Below, piece by piece: positions 41,982-50,622 of a DNA stretch of 64,000 nt. A program made the translations under genes and the position numbers. This stretch comes from Agreia sp. Leaf283 (GTDB lineage: Bacteria; Actinomycetota; Actinomycetes; Actinomycetales; Microbacteriaceae): positions 1-64,000 of the forward strand of contig NZ_LMNF01000004.1 in the NCBI RefSeq assembly GCF_001422485.1. Reading direction: 5' to 3'. Under the pieces are notes generated by a model. The model worked only from the letters and a program-made list of their open reading frames with translations. It had not been told where the DNA came from and did no database searches. Within the stretch, counting starts at the first letter, position 1; each line of letters starts with the position of its first letter.

Positions 41982-43271
41982 ATGAGCAAGATCACCGAGT
42001 TCCGCCTCAGCGATGTGAGATTTCCCACGTCGCTGTCGCTCGACGGCTCCGACGCGATGAACCCCGACCCCGACTATTCGGCCGCCTACCTGGTGATCGG
42101 CACCGACGCGTCCGATGGCCACGAGGGTCATGGCTTCGTCTTCACCATCGGCCGGGGCAACGACGTCGAGGTCGAGGCGATCCGCTCGCTCGAGCCCTAC
42201 TTCGTGGGCCGCGAGGTCGAAGCGCTGCTCGCCGACATGGGCGGCACGTGGCGAGAACTCGTCTACGACTCGCAGCTGCGCTGGCTCGGGCCGGAGAAGG
42301 GCGTGATGCATATGGCCATCGGCGCCGCCGTGAACGCGCTGTGGGATCTGCGGGCCAAGCGCGAGGGGCTGCCCCTCTGGCAGCTGCTCTCGCGTCTGAC
42401 TCCCGATGAGATCGTCGACCTGGTCGACTTCCGCTACCTCTCCGACGCCCTCACCCGTGACGACGCGCTACACATCCTGCGTGCCGCGCAGGACGGCAGA
42501 GAGGGCCGCGAGGCATCGCTGATCGAGCACGGCTATCCCGCCTACACGACCACGCCGGGGTGGCTCGGCTATTCCGACGAGAAGCTGGCGCGGCTGTGCT
42601 CCGAGGCGGTCTCCGACGGCTTCACCCAGATCAAGCTGAAGGTCGGCGCAGACCGGGCCGACGACATCCGGCGCCTGGGAATCGCGCGCGACACGGTCGG
42701 ACCCGACGTGCGCATCGCCGTCGACGCGAACCAGCGCTGGGATCGCGACGAGGCGATCGAATGGATCTCGCTGCTCGCGCCCTTCGACCTCGCCTGGGTC
42801 GAGGAGCCCACGAATCCCGACGACGTGCTGGCGCACGCCGCCATCTCACGCGCGATCGCCCCCACCCCGGTGGCCACGGGCGAACACGGCGCCAACCGGG
42901 TGATGTTCAAGCAGTTCCTGCAGGCGGATGCCCTGCAGGTCCTCCAGATCGACGCCACCCGCGTGGCAGGTGTCAACGAGAACATCGCGATCCTGCTGCT
43001 CGCGGCCAAGTTCGGCGTGCCTGTCTGCCCGCACGCCGGCGGCGTCGGCCTGTGCGAACTGGTGCAGCACCTGGCGATGTTCGATTCGATCGCGATCTCG
43101 GGCACGACCGAGGGGCGTCTCATCGAATTCGTCGATCACCTGCACGAGCACTTCGTCGAGCCGGTCGCTCTTCGCAACGGGCGCTACCGTGCGCCGCAGC
43201 AGCCGGGGTCGGGCGCGCAGATGCTCGACGAGACGGTCGAACGGTTCCGTTTTTCTCCCCGGCTAGGCTGA
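41982..43271 (+). CDS. L-fuconate dehydratase
   Basis: 429 residues. K218/K220 (QIKLKVG), D248 (VDANQRW), E274 (WVEEP), E301 (TGEHG) and H351 (CPHAGG) are all present, and to my memory the Lys220 and His351 numbering matches the characterised Xanthomonas FucD. N-terminal [21 protein letters not shown] is also typical of FucD. The enzyme turns L-fuconate into 2-keto-3-deoxy-L-fuconate. It shares a control region with the divergent FAH operon; the next gene is a GntR regulator 4 bp downstream. Confidence 0.92.
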   Translation: MSKITEFRLSDVRFPTSLSLDGSDAMNPDPDYSAAYLVIGTDASDGHEGHGFVFTIGRGNDVEVEAIRSLEPYFVGREVEALLADMGGTWRELVYDSQLRWLGPEKGVMHMAIGAAVNALWDLRAKREGLPLWQLLSRLTPDEIVDLVDFRYLSDALTRDDALHILRAAQDGREGREASLIEHGYPAYTTTPGWLGYSDEKLARLCSEAVSDGFTQIKLKVGADRADDIRRLGIARDTVGPDVRIAVDANQRWDRDEAIEWISLLAPFDLAWVEEPTNPDDVLAHAAISRAIAPTPVATGEHGANRVMFKQFLQADALQVLQIDATRVAGVNENIAILLLAAKFGVPVCPHAGGVGLCELVQHLAMFDSIAISGTTEGRLIEFVDHLHEHFVEPVALRNGRYRAPQQPGSGAQMLDETVERFRFSPRLG

Positions 43272-43275
43272 CCCG

Positions 43276-43953
43276 GTGGCAGTGACGGATGACGCGATCT
43301 CGACGATCAAGGCGATGATCGTCTCGGGCGAGCTGAAGCCCGGGCAGCGGCTCCCGCCGGAGAAGGAGCTGAGCGAGACGCTCGGCCTGTCTCGCAATTC
43401 ACTGCGCGAGGCGGTGAAGTCGCTCGAGATCATCCGGGTGCTGGATGTCCGCCGCGGCGATGGCACGTACGTCACGAGCCTCGAGCCCCAGCTTCTCCTC
43501 GAGGCGATGGCATTCGTCGTCGACCTGCACCAGGACCAGTCGATCGTCGAGATCTTCGACGTGAGGCGTGTGCTCGAACCGCACGCGGCCGCCCTGGCGG
43601 CCACCCGCATCACCGACGAGGAGCTGGAGCGGCTGCGCGTCTCGCTCGACGCCGTGTCGCTCACCACCTCGGTGGAGGACCTCGTGACGCACGACCTGGA
43701 GTTCCACCGGCTGATCAGCGAGGCCGGAGGCAACGGCTACCTCGCGAGCCTGCTCGACAGCATGTCCGGCGAGACGATCCGGGCCCGCATCTGGCGGGGC
43801 ATCACGCAGGAGGGCTCCTCGGCACGCACCCTTGCGGAGCACGCCGCCATTCTGCAGGCCCTTCAGAACCACGATCCCGAGATGGCCCGAGCCGCCCTCA
43901 CGCTGCACATCGGCGGCGTCGAGTCGTGGATCCGCTCCGCGCTCGAGCACTGA
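43276..43953 (+). CDS. GntR/FadR-family regulator (second of locus)
   Basis: 225 residues. Winged helix GELKPGQRLPPEKELSETLG, then SRNSLREAVKSLEIIRVLDV and a GDGTYVT wing, followed by an FCD ligand domain (HDLEFHRLISEAGGN, EHAAILQAL). GTG 43276 lies 4 bp after fuconate dehydratase, so both are one transcript. It probably represses the divergent fucose-oxidation genes, with an acid-sugar inducer. Confidence 0.9.
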   Translation: MAVTDDAISTIKAMIVSGELKPGQRLPPEKELSETLGLSRNSLREAVKSLEIIRVLDVRRGDGTYVTSLEPQLLLEAMAFVVDLHQDQSIVEIFDVRRVLEPHAAALAATRITDEELERLRVSLDAVSLTTSVEDLVTHDLEFHRLISEAGGNGYLASLLDSMSGETIRARIWRGITQEGSSARTLAEHAAILQALQNHDPEMARAALTLHIGGVESWIRSALEH

Positions 43954-43981
43954 CCTCGAGCACCGCTCGCCCTGCTCGCGC

Positions 43982-44845
43982 CTACTCGCGCCGGCCCAGC
44001 AGGTACGCCGTCATGCGCGCGCTGAGTTCGGCGTCGATCTCCCGCTCGACACCGTCGAGGCTGTTGATCGGAACGGCCTGCCGCACGCTCGACACCAACC
44101 AGAGCGCGTCGGCCGAGGCGAGCTCGGCCACGGGAACCACCGCGTACTCCGTCGCCAGGCCGATCGAGTGCGCGAAGTCGAACACGCTCGCCTGCGTCGT
44201 TCCGGCCAGGATCCCCTGGTCGGTGCGGGGCGTGACCAGGGTGTCGCCCCGACGCAGGATGACGTTGGCCGTGGGGCCCTCGAGAACGTAGCCATCGCTC
44301 GACGTGAAGATCACGTCGTCGGCGTCGCGGCGCTCGGCCTCCCGCAGCGCGGCGCGATTCACGGCATAGGAGAGGGTCTTGGCGCCCTGGAGCAGCCAGG
44401 GCGAGGTCTGGGCGACGTCGTGCCTGAGGCCCCGGTCGAGGGTCACGGCCCGGATGCCCTCGGTGCGGGCCCGCGCGAAGTCGCCCGCCTCGGCTGCGTA
44501 CGCCCACCCCGTCGGAACCCCCGTTCCCTCTATGCCCCGCGTCATGACCGTCTTGACGTAGAGCTCGGCGACGTCGTCGTGCGCCTCGATGGCCGCGAGC
44601 ACGGCCCTCCTGTAGAGGTCGAGATCGGGCTCGGGCAGGTCGAGCAGGCGCGCCGAGCGCGCGAAGCGGGCGAGATGAGGCTCCAACGCCTGCGCCCGGC
44701 CGTCGCAGACGCTGATGGTCTCGAAGATGCCATCGCCCCGGGTCACCCCGAGGTCCATGACCGACACGTGAGGAGTCTCGGGATCGGCCCGCACGCATCC
44801 GGCTTCGGCAGAGACAAGGAACAGCACTGGGCGCGACGAACTCAT
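43982..44845 (-). CDS. Class IV aminotransferase / aminodeoxychorismate-lyase-like
   Basis: 287 residues of fold-type-IV PLP enzymes. VMDLGVTRGDGIFETISVCDG is the N-terminal signature; K156 in LLQGAKTLSYA is the likely PLP lysine, and E189 in VLEGPTANV binds the ring nitrogen. Length and pattern fit 4-amino-4-deoxychorismate lyase (folate pathway) or a D/branched-chain aminotransferase; the sequence alone does not decide. It is alone on the minus strand after the sugar locus. Confidence 0.8.
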   Translation of the reverse strand: MSSSRPVLFLVSAEAGCVRADPETPHVSVMDLGVTRGDGIFETISVCDGRAQALEPHLARFARSARLLDLPEPDLDLYRRAVLAAIEAHDDVAELYVKTVMTRGIEGTGVPTGWAYAAEAGDFARARTEGIRAVTLDRGLRHDVAQTSPWLLQGAKTLSYAVNRAALREAERRDADDVIFTSSDGYVLEGPTANVILRRGDTLVTPRTDQGILAGTTQASVFDFAHSIGLATEYAVVPVAELASADALWLVSSVRQAVPINSLDGVEREIDAELSARMTAYLLGRRE

Positions 44846-44894
44846 ACCGAGAAAGGTACCCGCATGACGGCGCCGCCGCCGCTAGCATCGAGCC

Positions 44895-45320
44895 ATGATC
44901 GTTGTGACAACCAATGAAATCGCCGGCCACCGCATCGATGCCGTCTTCGGCGAGGTCATGGGCCTCACCGTGAGATCGCGCGATATCGGCGCCCAGTTCA
45001 CGGCCAGTTTCCGCGCGCTCGGCGGCGGCGAACTGCCCGAGATGACCAAGGCCCTGTACGAGAGCCGCCAGGAGGTCATGCACCGCATGGTTCTCGAGGC
45101 CGAGGCCAAGGGCGCGAACGCGATCGTCGCCATGCGGTTCGACACCTCGGAGATGGGAACCAACTGGACCGAGGTCTGCGCTTACGGCACGGCCGTCTAC
45201 GTGATCCCGCTGGGTCGCGGAGAGGCCGGGGCGACGGGACAGTCGGCCTACATCGTCGAGTCCGCGGCGTCCGCACCGGCACCCGCGCAGGCGGATCAGA
45301 CTCCTCCCACGCAGCTTTAG
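44895..45320 (+). CDS. YbjQ-family (DUF74) protein
   Basis: 141 residues. The YbjQ core TTNEIAGHRIDAVFGEVMGL, AEAKGANAIVAMRFDTSEM and VCAYGTAV is intact, followed by a 30-residue Ala/Pro/Gln tail. Family members form pentameric dodecin-like rings of unknown role, sometimes called heavy-metal-binding. ATG shortly after a weak ribosome site. Stands alone between the aminotransferase and nadE. Confidence 0.82.
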   Translation: MIVVTTNEIAGHRIDAVFGEVMGLTVRSRDIGAQFTASFRALGGGELPEMTKALYESRQEVMHRMVLEAEAKGANAIVAMRFDTSEMGTNWTEVCAYGTAVYVIPLGRGEAGATGQSAYIVESAASAPAPAQADQTPPTQL

Positions 45321-45356
45321 GCGCGTCGGGGCGCTGTTCGGCGTAGCTTTGTACTC

Positions 45357-46178
45357 ATGCGCGAAGAACAGGCCCACATCATCGATGCCCTCACCGTTTT
45401 GCCGACGATCGACGCTCACGCCGAGATCGAACGCCGCACCTCCTTTCTCGTCGACTACCTGCGCCGCACGGGGGCCAAAGGCCTCGTGCTCGGCATCAGC
45501 GGCGGCCAGGACTCCTCGCTCGCGGGTCGGCTCTGCCAGCTGGCCGTCGAGCGCCTCCAGGGCGAGGGTGTGCAGGCGACCTTCATCGCCGTGCGCCTGC
45601 CCTACGGCGTTCAGGCCGACGAAGACGACGCCCAGCTCGCGCTGACGTTCATCAAGCCCGAGCGCGTGATCACCTTCGACATCAAGCGCGGGGTCGACGG
45701 CATCGCCGCGGAGTTCGTCGACGCTGTCGGGCGGCCCATCTCCGACTTCAACAAGGGCAACGTCAAGGCCCGCGCCCGCATGGTCGCCCAGTACGCCATC
45801 GCCGGCGACGAGGGCCTGCTGGTCGTGGGAACCGACCACGCGGCCGAGGCCGTGACGGGCTTCTTCACCAAGTTCGGTGACGGCGGCGCCGACATCCTGC
45901 CGCTGTCGGGTCTCACCAAGCGGCAGGGCCGCGCGCTGCTCGAAGCACTGGATGCGCCCGAGCGGCTCTACCTCAAGGCCCCGACAGCGGACCTGCTCGA
46001 CGACACCCCCGGCCAGACCGACGAGGCGAACCTCGGGCTCACCTACTCCGACATCGACGACTTCCTCGAGGGCAAAGAGGTCGCCGACAGCGTCGCCGAC
46101 GCGCTCATCGCGCGCTACGCGGCGACGGAGCACAAGCGTTCGCTCCCGGTCGGCCCGGCCGACTCCTGGTGGAGGTAG
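45357..46178 (+). CDS. nadE: NH3-dependent NAD+ synthetase
   Basis: 273 residues, the length of ammonia-dependent NadE. The ATP pyrophosphatase P-loop is [15 protein letters not shown] (SGGQDS 48-53). [18 protein letters not shown] and [20 protein letters not shown] match the NadE core, and the C-terminal HKRSLP closes the active site. It makes NAD+ from nicotinate adenine dinucleotide, ATP and ammonia. No glutaminase domain. Confidence 0.95.
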   Translation: MREEQAHIIDALTVLPTIDAHAEIERRTSFLVDYLRRTGAKGLVLGISGGQDSSLAGRLCQLAVERLQGEGVQATFIAVRLPYGVQADEDDAQLALTFIKPERVITFDIKRGVDGIAAEFVDAVGRPISDFNKGNVKARARMVAQYAIAGDEGLLVVGTDHAAEAVTGFFTKFGDGGADILPLSGLTKRQGRALLEALDAPERLYLKAPTADLLDDTPGQTDEANLGLTYSDIDDFLEGKEVADSVADALIARYAATEHKRSLPVGPADSWWR

Positions 46179-46195
46179 CGCGCTAGGGTCGGTGC

Positions 46196-46576
46196 ATGGC
46201 ATCCAGTTACGACTTCTTCATCTCCGGCGACCACAACGCGGCGAAGACCCTCATCGGCGACGCGCTCACCGCCGAGGGGTTCACCATCACGATGAACACC
46301 GACGGCGGCTTCCACGCCGTTCGCGGCAGCACCGCGGCCACGGTTCTCTGGGGAGGCCTCGCGGGCAAGAAGCTGCACATGGCGTTCGACACCCAGTTCT
46401 TCGTCGACAATCAGGGGCAGCTCGTCGCCCGCCTCGTTCGCGATCTGGGCACGAGCGCTCTCAAGGGCGGCGCGCTCGGAGCATCGAAGACCGCGACCGC
46501 ATTCGAGGCGACCTCGCACGCGGTCGGCACGGCGCTGACCAACGCCGGGGTCCTCACGTCGAGCATCGCCAACTAG
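46196..46576 (+). CDS. Conserved-looking small protein, function unknown
   Basis: 126 residues, 17 bp after nadE. It has an alternating beta pattern (SYDFFISGD; HAVRGSTAATVLWGG; LHMAFDTQFFV) and a C-terminal Ala/Thr-rich helix. No membrane segment, no catalytic motif seen. It could be co-transcribed with nadE. I do not recognise the family. Confidence 0.65.
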   Translation: MASSYDFFISGDHNAAKTLIGDALTAEGFTITMNTDGGFHAVRGSTAATVLWGGLAGKKLHMAFDTQFFVDNQGQLVARLVRDLGTSALKGGALGASKTATAFEATSHAVGTALTNAGVLTSSIAN

Positions 46577-46601
46577 AGCCGACTCAGACTCAGGCTCAGA
46601 C

Positions 46602-47288
46602 TCAGACCACGAAGCGGTAGCCCATGCCGGCCTCGGTCAGCAGGTGGCGTGGCCGCGCCGGTTCGCTCTCGAGCTTCTTGCGCAGCTGGGCGAGATACAC
46701 GCGCAGGTAGCCCGAGTCGTTCGTGTGGTTCGGCCCCCACACCGCAGTGAGCAGGGCCGCCCTGGTCACGAGTCGCCCGGGGCTCCGCACCAGGGTCTCG
46801 AGAATGATCCATTCCGTCGGCGTGAGCCTCACGGTCTCGTCGCCACCGGCATCCGATCGCTTGGTGACCCGCTTGGCCGAGAGGTCAACGGTGACGTCGC
46901 CGAAGGCGATCAGCGCCTCATCGCCGGCCGACGGCACACGTCGGGTGAGGGCCCGGATGCGCGCGAGCAGCTCGTCGATGGCGAACGGCTTCGTGACGTA
47001 GTCGTCGGCGCCCGCATCGAGCGCGAGCACCTTCTCCGCCCCGTCGGTGCGGCCCGAGACCACGAGAATGGGCACCTGCGACCAGCCGCGCAGGCCCTCG
47101 ATGACCTCGATGCCCGTCAGTTTCGGCATGCCGAGATCGAGCATGACCAGATCCGGATGCTCGTCGATCGCCGCGTTGAGGGCCTCGGCTCCGTCGCGGG
47201 CCACCACCACGTCGTAGCCGCGGGCCCGGAGCGTCACCGAGAGGGCGCGCAGGATCTGGGGGTCGTCGTCGGCGATGAGAATCTTCAT
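46602..47288 (-). CDS. kdpE: KdpE response regulator
   Basis: 228 residues. Receiver domain with acidic cluster D7-D9, phospho-acceptor D51 (VMLDLGMP) and K100 (DYVTKPF); C-terminal OmpR-type winged helix (VRLTPTEWIILETLVRSPGR; SGYLRVYLAQLRKKLE). ATG overlaps the kdpD stop (ATGA), so both are co-translated. It activates kdp expression under potassium limitation. Its stop lies in a run of four NCTCAG units (46582-46605). Two candidate target boxes are in the window (54741, 17375). Confidence 0.95.
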   Translation of the reverse strand: MKILIADDDPQILRALSVTLRARGYDVVVARDGAEALNAAIDEHPDLVMLDLGMPKLTGIEVIEGLRGWSQVPILVVSGRTDGAEKVLALDAGADDYVTKPFAIDELLARIRALTRRVPSAGDEALIAFGDVTVDLSAKRVTKRSDAGGDETVRLTPTEWIILETLVRSPGRLVTRAALLTAVWGPNHTNDSGYLRVYLAQLRKKLESEPARPRHLLTEAGMGYRFVV

Positions 47289-49921
47289 TGCTGCTCCTCG
47301 AGATCGTCGGCCGACCGTTCATGCGGCGCCGTGGGCAGTGAGACGACCATCGTCAGCCCGCCTCCGGGGGTGTCCTCTGCCTCGATGGTTCCACCCATGC
47401 CCTCGACGAAGCCCTTCGACAGGGCGAGGCCCAGCCCGAGGCCGGTCGAGTTGTCGGTGTCTCCGAGGCGCTGGAACGGAACGAAGATCTCGTCTCGTCT
47501 CTCGCCCGGCACGCCCGGCCCGCTGTCGACGACCCGCAGCTCGACGCGACCGCGGAAGTCGCTGGCCGACAGCCGCACCCTCGCGCCATCCGGCGAGAAC
47601 CGCACGGCGTTCGACAGCAGGTTCACCAGAACGCGCTGAAGCAGGATCTCGTCGGCCAGTACGGGGGGCAGCACGTCGCCGCCGAGCGAGAGCTCCACGC
47701 GATCGGGGCCGAGCTCCAACTCGTCGAGGGCGGGAACGATCACGTCTTCGACGTCGATCGGGTGCACCGAGACCGCCAGCACGCCCGCCTCGACCCGGCT
47801 CACGTCGAGCAGGTCGGTCACGAGGGTGGCGAGGGCGTCGAGACTCTCCTGGGCCGTGTCGAGCAGTTCCGCTCTGTCATCCGGACTGAGCTGCACCTCG
47901 GTCGAGCGCAACCCGCTGACCGCAGCCGTCGCCGCCGTCAGCGGGCGCCGCAGGTCGTGGCCGACCGCCGCGAGAAGCGCGCTGCGCATACGATCCGCGA
48001 TCGCGAGCGGGCCGACCTCGCTCGCCGTCGCGGCCAGATCCCTGTGCTCGAGAGCCTGCTCCATCTGCGCGGCGATGACCCCGAGCAGGCGACGCTCGGA
48101 TGCCGCGAGGTCGGGGCCGCACAGCTCGAGCGTGGCGCGGTCGCCGACGGGCACGATCGAGTCGCGCCCGTTCGTCGAGACGCTCCCGTTCGTCGAGCTT
48201 GTCGAGACGCGCCCGTTCGTCGAGACGCTCCCGTTCGTCGAGCCTGTCGAGACGGGTTTCCCTTCGACAGGCTCAGGGAACGGGGCAGCCTCACGGAACG
48301 GACCCGTGGACACGGCCAGCACACTGCCGTCGTCGCCCTTCAGACGCACCTCGCTCAGACTGAAAGCCTCGCGGGTCCTGTCGACGAGCGCCTGAAGCGC
48401 ATCCTGCCCGCGCAGCACGCTGCCGGCGACGGTCGCGAGTAGCTCCGACTCGGCGGCCGCGCGTCGCGCCTGACGAGCACGCCGCGCCGCCCTGTCGACG
48501 ACAACGCTGACGAGCACGGCATTCACGACATACAGGCCGAGCGCAAGCAGGTGCAGCGGTTCGCCCACAGAGACCGTGTAGAGCGGATCGACGAAGAAGA
48601 AGTCGAGCGTGAGGCCTGAGAGCAGCGCGGCGAACAGTGCGGGCCAGATGCCGCCGACCAGCGCCACGAGAACGACCAGCAGCTGGAACGTCAGCACGTC
48701 CGAGGTGATCGACTCATCCGACCTCAGTGAGACGAGCAGCCAGGTCACCAGCGGCCCGCCGCCGAGGGCGAGCACGAATCCGAGCACGCGACGGCGCACG
48801 GTCAGCGATCCGGTGAAACGAGGAAGAGAGAGCCGCCCTCCGGCCGCCGCGTGCGTCACGATGTGCACGTCGATGTCGCCGGATGCGCGGATCACGGTCG
48901 CGCCGATGCCCGGCCCCGACAGGGCCGCGCTGAGCCGGCTACGACGGCTCACGCCGATCACGAGCTGGGTCGCGTTCACGCCGCGGGCGTAGTCGACGAG
49001 GGCGGCCGGGATGTCGTCGCCGACCACCTGATGAAAGGTTCCGCCGAGCGACTCCACGAGCGAGCGCTGGGCCGCGAGCGCGCCGGGATGGGCCGCGCGC
49101 AGGCCGTCTTGACTGGTGACGTGAACGGCCACCAGCGTGCCGCCGGCCGACCGGGCTGCGATGCGGGCGCCGCGCTTCAGCAGCGTCTCCCCCTCGGGTC
49201 CGCCGGTCAGGGCCACGACCACGCGCTCCCTGGCCTCCCACTTGCTCGCGATGCCGTGGTCGGCGCGATACGACGTGAGCGCCGAGTCGACCTCGTCGGC
49301 CAGCCAGAGCAGGGCCAGCTCGCGAAGGGCGGTGAGGTTGCCGAGCCGGAAGTAGTTCGAGAGCGCGGCATCGATGCGCTCGGCCGGATAGACCCGCCCG
49401 TCGGCCAGCCGGTCGCGCAGGGCCTGGGGCGCCAGGTCGACGACCTCGAGCTGGTCGGCCGCGCGCACGACCCGATCGGGCACGGTCTCCTGCTGCCGGG
49501 CACCCGTGATCTGCTCCACGACGTCGCCGAGCGACTCGAGGTGCTGGATGTTCACGGTCGTCATCACGTCGATGCCGGCGTCGAGCAGTGCCTCGACGTC
49601 GTTCCAGCGCTTCGGATTGCGGGAGCCCGGCGCGTTGCTGTGGGCGAGCTCGTCGACGAGCGCGACATCCGGATGCCGCTCGAGCACCGCATCCAGATCC
49701 ATCTCGCTCAGCGTCACCCCTCGGTGGGTCACAGCGACGCGCGGTACGACCTCGAGGCCGGCCACCATGCGGGCGGTGGCCTCGCGGCCGTGGGTCTCGA
49801 CCACGGCGACCACGACGTCGCGCCCCTCGGCCGCAAGACGCGAGCCCTCTTCGAGCATCGTGTAGGTCTTGCCCACGCCGGGCGCGGCGCCGAGCAGCAC
49901 GCGCAGCCGACCCCGCGACAT
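47285..49921 (-). CDS. kdpD: KdpD sensor histidine kinase carrying a repeat insertion
   Basis: 878 residues. N-terminal KdpD domain with Walker A GAAPGVGKT (11-19), a Usp-like domain (~230-360), four membrane segments (~378-475), a GAF-like region, phospho-acceptor H655 in AAVGHDLRRPL, and a C-terminal ATPase domain. It senses low K+ or turgor and phosphorylates KdpE. Odd point: residues ~547-589 are encoded by dispersed repeat DNA (PFPEPVEG then STNGSVSTNGR units), inserted in frame in the GAF-like region. The gene begins 2 bp after kdpC. Confidence 0.93.
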   Translation of the reverse strand: MSRGRLRVLLGAAPGVGKTYTMLEEGSRLAAEGRDVVVAVVETHGREATARMVAGLEVVPRVAVTHRGVTLSEMDLDAVLERHPDVALVDELAHSNAPGSRNPKRWNDVEALLDAGIDVMTTVNIQHLESLGDVVEQITGARQQETVPDRVVRAADQLEVVDLAPQALRDRLADGRVYPAERIDAALSNYFRLGNLTALRELALLWLADEVDSALTSYRADHGIASKWEARERVVVALTGGPEGETLLKRGARIAARSAGGTLVAVHVTSQDGLRAAHPGALAAQRSLVESLGGTFHQVVGDDIPAALVDYARGVNATQLVIGVSRRSRLSAALSGPGIGATVIRASGDIDVHIVTHAAAGGRLSLPRFTGSLTVRRRVLGFVLALGGGPLVTWLLVSLRSDESITSDVLTFQLLVVLVALVGGIWPALFAALLSGLTLDFFFVDPLYTVSVGEPLHLLALGLYVVNAVLVSVVVDRAARRARQARRAAAESELLATVAGSVLRGQDALQALVDRTREAFSLSEVRLKGDDGSVLAVSTGPFREAAPFPEPVEGKPVSTGSTNGSVSTNGRVSTSSTNGSVSTNGRDSIVPVGDRATLELCGPDLAASERRLLGVIAAQMEQALEHRDLAATASEVGPLAIADRMRSALLAAVGHDLRRPLTAATAAVSGLRSTEVQLSPDDRAELLDTAQESLDALATLVTDLLDVSRVEAGVLAVSVHPIDVEDVIVPALDELELGPDRVELSLGGDVLPPVLADEILLQRVLVNLLSNAVRFSPDGARVRLSASDFRGRVELRVVDSGPGVPGERRDEIFVPFQRLGDTDNSTGLGLGLALSKGFVEGMGGTIEAEDTPGGGLTMVVSLPTAPHERSADDLEEQQ
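48155..48283. repeat. In-frame dispersed-repeat cluster inside kdpD
   Basis: CCCTTCGACAGGCTCAGGGA at the kdpD 5' side, then four degenerate CCGTTCGTCGAGAC-type units in tandem towards the 3' side. It encodes about 43 residues without a stop. It is the only copy of this repeat seen inside a recognised gene in the window. Confidence 0.8.
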
Positions 49922-49923
49922 CG

Positions 49924-50535
49924 TCAGTCGGCCAGCGCGGCGAGCGCGAGGTTGAGTTCGAGCACGTTCACGGTGGGGTCGCCGAGAATGCCGAGGTCGC
50001 GTGCCTGGATGTGATTCTCGACGAGCTCTGCCACCTCGTCTTCGGGGAGATCTCGGGCCTCGGCGATGCGCGGCACCTGAAGGCGCGCGTACTCCGGGCT
50101 GATCTGGGGATCGAGACCGGATGCGGATGCGGTCACGGCATCTGCGGGAACCTCGGACTCCGACACGCCCTCCAGTTTAGCGACCGAGGCCAGTCGGTCG
50201 CCGATGGCGGCGATGAGATCGGCATTCTCGGGCCCGTAGTTGCTGCCGCTCGACGCGGAGGCGTCGTACCCGTCACCGGCAGCGGACGGGCGTGACTGGA
50301 ACCACTCGGGCAGGGCCGCCCCGTCGGCGTCGGTGAACGACTGGCCGATGAGGGCCGAACCGACCGTCTGGCCGTCGGCATCCTGAACCAGCTGGCCGTT
50401 GGCCTGGGCCGGCATCGCCAGCTGGCCGACGCCCGTGATGACGGCGGTGTACCCGACGCCGAGCACGGCGGTGAGGACCACCATGGCGCGGATCGCCACC
50501 CAGTACTGGCGGCCGGACCGTGAACGTGAACTCAT
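49924..50535 (-). CDS. kdpC: KdpC, potassium-transporting ATPase subunit C
   Basis: 203 residues with one N-terminal membrane helix (~10-35) and an outer domain containing GSALIGQSFTDADG and SGSNYGPENADLI, the KdpC signature. It stabilises the KdpFABC complex. There is a 87-bp gap after kdpB that holds an inverted pair of dispersed repeats. kdpD follows after 2 bp. Confidence 0.95.
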   Translation of the reverse strand: MSSRSRSGRQYWVAIRAMVVLTAVLGVGYTAVITGVGQLAMPAQANGQLVQDADGQTVGSALIGQSFTDADGAALPEWFQSRPSAAGDGYDASASSGSNYGPENADLIAAIGDRLASVAKLEGVSESEVPADAVTASASGLDPQISPEYARLQVPRIAEARDLPEDEVAELVENHIQARDLGILGDPTVNVLELNLALAALAD

Positions 50536-50564
50536 TTTCTTAGCTTCTCTCTGTATGAATGCGG

Positions 50565-50615
50565 CCCTTCGACGAGCTCAGGGAACGACGTCCGTTCCCT
50601 GAGCTTGTCGAAGGG
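50565..50615. repeat. Inverted dispersed-repeat pair between kdpB and kdpC
   Basis: CCCTTCGACGAGCTCAGGGA(ACG) (50565-50587) and the opposing copy (50593-50615), 5 bp apart, form a near-perfect 23-bp hairpin inside the operon. It may attenuate or stabilise the mRNA and so set the kdpAB:kdpC ratio. Confidence 0.85.
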
Positions 50616-50622
50616 AAAATGC

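Noticed and set aside
46582-46605. Four NCTCAG units as a possible small CRISPR or regulatory array
   Set aside because: Six-base microrepeats without spacers at the kdpE stop codon; more likely slippage.
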